Made by a program: the position numbers and the translations under genes. Of a DNA stretch of 64,000 nt, positions 57,510 through 64,000 are shown piece after piece. A model generated the notes under the pieces. The model searched no databases, had not been told where the DNA came from, and worked only from the letters and a program-made list of their open reading frames with translations. Each line of letters opens with the position of its first letter. Within the stretch, counting starts at the first letter, position 1. This DNA comes from Tetrahymena elliotti 4EA (taxonomy: Eukaryota; Ciliophora; Oligohymenophorea; Hymenostomatida; Tetrahymenidae): contig JH720329.1 in assembly GCA_000231825.2 (NCBI GenBank), forward strand, positions 748,878 through 812,877, read 5' to 3'.

Positions 57510-58952
57510 ATGAACGGAGAGGTTGACATGGAATTAGATGATTTCGAAAACGATGAGATGTTAATTGAAGAAAGTGGATAGCAGCTATAAAATTAAAATT
57601 AGCAACAAAATTTCTAGATATTTTTCCCTTAAAATTAAATTTAAGAGGTTCTTAATCCAAATGATAAAGATCCTTACTTCCATATGAATATGCTCAAGCC
57701 TACTGAATGGAAAGATTCTTTAAAGGTACTTAGTGATCCTTATCAGTATTTAGTTTGCAACGTTGCTAAAAAGGATTGTAAAAAGTTTAATTGGCAAATG
57801 GTATATTCTCGCTTTTTATATTTGATGAGGGAATGGTCTTTGTTGAGTGTTTCTCAAGTAGAAAGAGTTCTTGAAAGCAGAGATAGAGATTTGTAATGCT
57901 TTGAGTTTAACAAGCAAGGAAAAGTCGCAGTTATTCATAGATCAAGAATAATTTTACATGAAAATTATCCTAAGAAAGGAAATCAATATGATTCAAAGAA
58001 TCTTTTTATTTTAGAAAACGATAATAATTACTAATTCATTGCTCCTTCATATAAATTTTCAGAGATTTTAGTTGCTTCAAATAGAAATTCATTGTGTTTG
58101 ATCAGATAGGTATTAAATCCAGAAAAGAGTTGCTATCAATTAGACATTATTAAATAGTACAATGGATACAATGCTGAAATTGGTAGATTTAGTAGAGATG
58201 GCAAATACTTTATATTTTCTAATGCTATTTCTCAAAAAATCTACATTTTAGATCTCTTCTGTCACAAAATATTTGAGAGAAATACTAATTAGAAGAGCTT
58301 GTCACACATGTCTTTCAGTCGTAGCGGATTGAACTTCTTAACTGTCTGCAGAGAAACTAATACAATAAATGTTTTTGAGTGTGTTTTATGGGAAAAGTAG
58401 GAGTTTAAGTTCTAAGACTAAATTATGTTTGCTGATTTTCTTGATGAATCTTTCAATTAAGAAATGGCAAACTGTATTTTAGTTATATTAAAAACAGGAG
58501 AGATATAAATTATTAAAGATATGCAATTCAACATGCTTAATTCAGCAAATAAAAGAATCAATTTTGATTTATTCGAAAGACAACAAATCGTTATTCCTTT
58601 TATAAAAGAAATGTCTCTTGAATTCACCATTATTTAACACGTTTTCATAGATAATATCTTATTCCTTATTATTGAAATGCAAAAAAATTCTTCTAAAAAT
58701 CTTGTTTATAGTTTCCATGCCTTTAACTTCAACAGTAAAAGCAGCAAATTAATTGACTATGATGATCTCTCTGTTAACAAAAATATACGTTTTATAGTCC
58801 AACCAGCAAAACAATAACTTATTTATGAAGTCACATTCTATAACCATGAACTAGAAATAGACAATCCTTAGCAACATTACTTTGAAAAGCTATTTATTGA
58901 TTTGCATCTCCACTACAGATAAAATAGTAATTAGTAAGGACATATTTATTGA
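57510..58952 (+). CDS. Propeller-like protein, 480 aa, single exon
   Basis: Starts MNGEVDMELDDFENDEM and runs unbroken to HIY, TGA 58950-58952. The first about 60 residues are acidic and Gln-rich. The rest is a chain of short beta strands: CFEFNKQGKVAVIHRSR, EILVASNRNSLCLI, GRFSRDGKYFIFSNAISQKI, MSFSRSGLNFLTVCRET, CILVILKTGEIQII, ILFLIIEM, which has the F(S)xxGxxF pattern of WD40/TolB-type blades. No exact family is recognised; about six to seven blades would fit the length. It has less A+T than its flanks. A nuclear or complex-scaffold role is possible but unproven. Confidence 0.65.
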
Positions 58953-59677
58953 ATTTATTCTATTCTTCACTCTTCATGTTTCTTTTTGTGTTTATTTCCT
59001 CAATTTAAAGGTTTCGTCTTTTCTCAATTTTATTTAAAATTGATATTTTTTTAAATATCAGTTGAAAATTTTGTTTTTATTATTCAGCTTTTCGTTAACT
59101 CAAAATATATTTTATGTCTGCTAAATATAAAATAAAATATACATATCAAAGTGAATATTTTTATGCACACTTACTTGTATAGCTAATAAAACTGTTGTCA
59201 TAGGGTAAATTCAGAAATTAAAAAAAAAATTAATTAATTAAAAAAGAAAGGAGATAATATTCATAAATTAATATATATATTTTTATATTTACTTTAAATT
59301 AGAACAATAAATCTTACCACAAAAACATCTTATAATTCTTTTAATATCAAATCTTTTATTTTTCATAACAATTATATCAAATTAAAGCAATTTAACTCAC
59401 AAAACATAATTTTTAAAGCTTTTTTCTTATTAAAACTTTAGAAAAGATAAGTACCTATATTATCAAAGGAAAATTACTAATAGTGATTGATAAAGTTAAT
59501 CTAATTTGGAATGCTTTTATTGATATTTAAAAAATTACTATTTAACTACATGTAATAATATATGTATGTATAACTATTTTAATATTATTTACTTAATTTA
59601 TTTGTTCATTTTAAATATTAAATTTATTCTTAATTATTTATTGATTTTTAATTCGAATTTAGATTTTTATTTAATTT
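58953..59677. other. Intergenic between convergent genes
   Basis: A+T rich; nothing recognised between the two 3' ends. Confidence 0.4.
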
Positions 59678-62568
59678 TCATAACTTTTTGGTCATATTTT
59701 TTTAATCATGCAACTCCCTTGCTATCCTGAAAGCTTTGATATATATTTAATTAGGGAAATTTTCATCAATCCAATTAGTCGATTTAATTTAAGAGGATTC
59801 CCAGTATTTAAAATAATCTGAAAATCTCATCTTTAATTCTATTAAAACAATAGAGGTCATAATCAATGAATCTATGTGAGGTTCAGATCTATGTGAAATT
59901 CTTCGTTTTAGAGTAAAGAAATCTTCTTTAGAGTACTTTAACAAGAATAGTAAGGTATCATCATATTTCCAGCATCCAGACAACTCTTAAGACTCAACAA
60001 TAGTTTTTACTTTCCTCATAGCTAAGGCTTTAATCCTATTCATAGAAACATATAAGCAAAATTAATAAAAAAAATAAAATATATTTTTGTGAAGTTAAAT
60101 TAATCTCTAAAAATAAATTCAATGATTTGCAACTAAAGCCAAATCAAAATTCAATTAAAATTCATTTCAAACAAGGCTGCTATCATTCAATTTTTATACA
60201 TTCTAAAAATTAAATGATTATTGGTAAAATACTTCATTTAATTGACAGAAACTTGTTTGTTGGTTTGTTAAGAGGATTAACAAAATTATTATTATTTGTA
60301 TTTGTCTCTATTCAATCATTAACTCTACCATTCAATTAATTATTATTATTAATAGGATGGTAAATATTTTAAATTAAGTTATGATTTTGTTAATAAATGA
60401 AAAAATGATTAAATAAAAAGAAGATATTACTAATCCGATGAGAGATTGAAGTCAAGATATTTTTTGTTTTTTTCATTGAGTTTTTTCTATCTTTCCATCT
60501 TTTTTTGAATGAGTTCTGAAATAATTTGCTTAGATTTTTGATCAATAAGGGATTTGTTAGGAGCTTCGTTTGTTTGAGTTGTTGGGTTCAAGAGACCTGC
60601 TTTTGGCGCTTCATACTTAATGACTGAGGGCATTCTTGAAGATATCGAATTTGCATTTTGTTTGTGTTGTTGAAGTTCTAAGGGATTAAAGGAGATTTCT
60701 TTGACGCTAGCATCACTTGAGTAGTTTTCGTTAGATGAATCGTAAATACAAAATACTTCATATGTGATTGGGGAGTGAATATGATTTCTGATAGACATAT
60801 TTTTCATTAAATCTCTTTATTCTATCAATTCATCAGATTAGAATAGCTTAATCAGACCCATCATTGCTATATCGTCACTTTCAAGGAATAAATCATTTTT
60901 ATCTTTTTTTCTATTCTTAGAGAATTAAATTGGAATTTGACTAAATTATCTAGTTCTGCCATCAAAATAACTTAAAAAGCCTTGTAAAAAAGATGATCCA
61001 AGTTCTAAAAAGATGAACTACTAAAAGATTTGATTGTATTTGACTGAGATTTTGCTTTTTTAGTTAGAATCCTTTGTGTATAATGGAATTGTAGAAAATT
61101 CTATGTTTTCCTTATTGGCTTCAAGGTAAAAATCAGAGTGTTTTTTTAGATAAAATAAATCTTGTAGAGTAAACTCTGGGGTGTCTATTGTATTTTTAGT
61201 AAAAAATCTTTGATTAGTTAAAATTTATTTAAGTTGCTATAGAGCATAGCTATCTTCACCATAATATAAGATAAACAGATCTAAAATATTGTTTTAATTT
61301 TATTTTGGTTCATCAAGAGTTCCTTGTTATTATTTTGAGATATCTGAATAATTTTTTAATCCAGTGTTTGTTTGAGGATACTTTTGATTAATTTATTTGT
61401 TTAGTTGGCTAAGACGTTAAACACATTCATCGAAAGTCATCCACATGCATTGAGTAATTAAAAAGAGAACTTTAGGTATGTTGAGAGCATTCTAAACAAT
61501 TGTGAAATTATCAAGAAAAGAAATTAAATCCGATTCTTCACTTTTCCATTCAATTTTAGGGAATATTTCATTTTTTATGATTTAATGTTCTTCTAAAGTA
61601 TTTTCTTTCATTTTAAAATATTGTTGATTCCATCCACATTCATCTAAGAATGAAATATTTATAAAATTAGTTTATTTATTATTCATTTGTCCTTCTTAGT
61701 CTTTCTTTTGTATTGTGATTTAAATCTTTTCAAGAACTTTATTTAATAAAGTTTGCATTTAATTACAGTCAAATTTTCTTTGAGCATTCTTAGAACTTGT
61801 ATCAATAACAATACAGAATTCCACACTTTCAAGTGAGTGATCATTATCTTTTTCTTTTTATGAGTAATTCGCATCTTAGTTATTGTTTTTTATACACTAC
61901 CTGAAGTCTTTTTGAGGATTGAAAGGAGGAACATAGTCAATCATTAGAATAGTTTGTCTATCTTTTTCCTTTCCAAAAGAAATTTATGGAATGTTGATAT
62001 TTTAGTGTCTGTAATAAAGTTCAAAATCTTACATGGATTTTTGATTGACTTGTGCAATTGATGCGCTCTTTTTTTGATTATAAAAAATTATTTTAGTCTC
62101 AGCTTCACTGTAAACTTTAATGAAATCAATTTGAGATGACATATTTAAATAGATGTTTAAATTATAATTCTGCAAATCTTCAACAACCTCTTTGTCAAAG
62201 CTTTTAATCTGATTATAATACATGCAACTATATTTAGGTAAAACACTTCCTATTTCAGAAAAGCTTACAATAATTTCTTAGTTTTCTCCATCAGGTTCAG
62301 GAATTTTTTCCAATTCAATCATTTTGCAATCCTAGTATTTCATGAAAAGCTTATCCTTACTAATAACAACGTTTTCTTGCTTTGCAAAAATAGCTCTTTC
62401 TTCTAATCTTGATTTTATCAGTTTCTCACCAAGATGAATTTTAAATTTCTTTCGGCAAGGATTGTCTTTGAAAATTACGATAATAGATTCTTCAAATTCA
62501 AATTTTTGTATGACCTCCGTTTTGATGACACTATTTGTGATAACTTGTTTCACAGAAAGACCAGTCAT
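59678..62568 (-). CDS. VIT/von Willebrand factor A domain protein, 831 aa
   Basis: Two exons, 60431-62568 and 59678-60035, join in phase 2 (GTAATATC...GAATAG) to 2,496 nt. Starts MTGLSVKQVITNSVIKTEVI: a VIT-like N-terminal domain (HLGEKLIKSRLEERAIFAKQ, EIIVSFSEIG). About residues 240-420 are a vWA fold: SVEFCIVIDTSSKN (MIDAS region, but DxSxK instead of DxSxS), then ISFLDECGW, NIPKVLFLITQCMW and the strand-rich part DLFILYYGEDSYALQQLK. The second exon carries the usual C-terminal segment of this class: KTIVESQELSGCWKYDD, SLIMTSIVLIEL, NWIDENFPNQIYIKAF. Animal relatives (ITIH, PARP4) are scaffold or matrix proteins; in ciliates the role is unknown. It is the telomere-proximal gene. Confidence 0.8.
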
Positions 62569-63918
62569 TTTGATCTTCTCTTTTCTTTTCCCAAATATTT
62601 TTACAAGGTTTTCTTAGTTAATCATTCTTTATTTAACAAATTTTTGAAATTTTAAATTAATATTTTTGTTAATTAAATCATTCATTTAATTTTGTGGATT
62701 ATTGTTTAAGAAAAATTGGTAATTTAAATCTTCCAAATAATTATTTTTAATTAAACAATTAAATCTACAACCTATATATATATAACCAAAAATAGCTATT
62801 CCATAAAATTTAATTCTTTTTCCTCTTTTTGTTTTTTGAAATTTGTCTAGAATGATAGTTAACTGATCAAATAACTCAGATAAATCTTTAAAAATTATCT
62901 AAAATCTCTCTAATAATTTTATGTAAGAAAATAGAAAAATCTAAATCAATAAATAACTCACCCATTTATTTTTTGATTAAAAATAAATAATGTATAAATA
63001 ATTTTGATAATGAAATTAAGGAGTATCTTTAAAATAAACCATAATCTCATTAAATCAATTAATAAACAAACAATAAATTTTCAATTAAGAACTAATATAG
63101 CATTGAAAAAATTGCAAAGTAAAAACAATAATGATATTATTGAAGATGAGTTCTAAAGAAATTTTAATAATTTCATCAATAATTTACATAAGAAAAATAT
63201 TTCATTCTAAATGAAAGCAAAGCAAGTTTAGAATGTTAAAAATATTCAATGAAGTTCGACAACAAAGAAAAAGTAAAAAGTAAATTTAAATGATAAAACT
63301 AAAAGCAATATTTTCAAAAATAAGTATTAAAGAAATTGAAATATTTGTATCCTCATAATTCGATAAATTAAAATTGTTTCATTTTCAAGAAATACAAAGC
63401 ATATTTTTAATTCAACAAATATATTATTAATTCAATTATGAATAAGCAAGCAACAATGTTATAATAGTATTATAATAAAATTGGATTCCAGAAAACTTGA
63501 GTGTCATTAAAAATTTTAAGAAATACTAATATATTTAAATTGAATTCTTTGAAAATTCATTACTTTAAATAAATGATTAATATTAGGGATAACAATAATT
63601 TCTAATATAAATTTTATTAATATCAAACATTTTTTTGTTTTGATAATGATAAAAAAAATAATTTTATTTAAAAGAAATTCTAAAGAACTTTACATTTTTT
63701 ATCATCAGAAATCAAAAATAATGTGGATTAATAATATTAATTTTAAATTACTAACAAGTAAATTAAGCTTTAAGTACTTAAATAATGAAATGCAAAAAAA
63801 AGAATTATTATTTATAAAATGAATTATTTTTTCAAAATAAAAATGTTTCTTAAGAATATTAATTGTATTCAATTATTTTTTTCAGGGATTTATTACAAAT
63901 AAAATAAAAATAATTCTA
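62569..63918. other. Subtelomeric A+T-rich DNA
   Basis: About 1.35 kb between the start of the last gene and the telomere. No gene, tRNA or long repeat recognised; short ORFs (e.g. plus 63640-63822) are A+T-driven. No Tetrahymena chromosome-breakage sequence is expected or seen, as it is lost when the telomere is added. Confidence 0.45.
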
Positions 63919-64000
63919 GGGGTTGGGGTTGGGGTTGGGGTTGGGGTTGGGGTTGGGGTTGGGGTTGGGGTTGGGGTTGGGGTTGGGGTTGGGGTTGGGG
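63919..64000 (+). repeat. Macronuclear telomere, (GGGGTT)13 plus GGGG
   Basis: 82 bases of perfect GGGGTT repeats run to the window end with the G-rich strand pointing outward, as at Tetrahymena-type chromosome ends made by telomerase. The junction with unique DNA is sharp (AATAATTCTA then GGGGTT). The array probably continues past the window. Confidence 0.98.

Overview
This is the end of a ciliate macronuclear chromosome. The last 82 bases are an uninterrupted run of GGGGTT running outward, the telomere of Tetrahymena and its relatives. Every recognisable protein-coding gene reads through TAA and TAG (both as Gln) and ends only at TGA. The DNA is extremely A+T rich, and introns are short and A+T rich. 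I infer a hymenostome ciliate (Tetrahymena, Ichthyophthirius or a close relative) but cannot name the species. Standard-code ORF calls badly under-represent the genes, so the models here were read by eye with the ciliate code and intron borders are approximate unless stated.

Layout. 1-5 kb: the 3' part of an RBR-type E3 ubiquitin ligase gene, then a leucine-rich-repeat (LRR) gene made of exactly 90-nt exons. 5-11.5 kb: a polytopic membrane protein gene, a broken non-LTR retrotransposon reverse transcriptase lying between two diverged copies of the membrane gene's 5' end, and two odd tRNA-like genes. 11.9-30.5 kb: a run of minus-strand genes: FAIM-like domain with a Q/N/G-rich tail, WD40 protein, PX-domain protein, cyclic-nucleotide-binding-domain K+ channel, a basic unknown protein, and a divergent Hsp70. 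31.1-31.6 kb: tandem tRNA-Asp genes with a decayed third copy. 33.8-43.9 kb: a TBC Rab-GAP, a PABPN1-like RNA-binding protein, a plain LRR protein and an unknown protein. 44.9-49.4 kb: a second, larger 90-nt-exon LRR array. 50-58.9 kb: a small Lys-rich gene, a second CNBD channel with a non-canonical pore, a basic 151-aa protein and a 480-aa propeller-like protein. 59.7-62.6 kb: a VIT/vWA protein gene, the last before 1.35 kb of subtelomere and the telomere.

There are no operons; genes are spaced by A+T-rich DNA. The two large LRR genes are one family and have left exon relics nearby. The two CNBD channels share a C-terminal CCHC zinc-knuckle motif. Three short G-tract/C-tract inverted elements (about 112, 125 and 119 bp), two flanked by TA, look like an undescribed MITE-like or deletion-element-like family and are my best candidate for something new. 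Several frameshifts sit in homopolymers and may be assembly errors; the retroelement's breaks do not and look like real decay.
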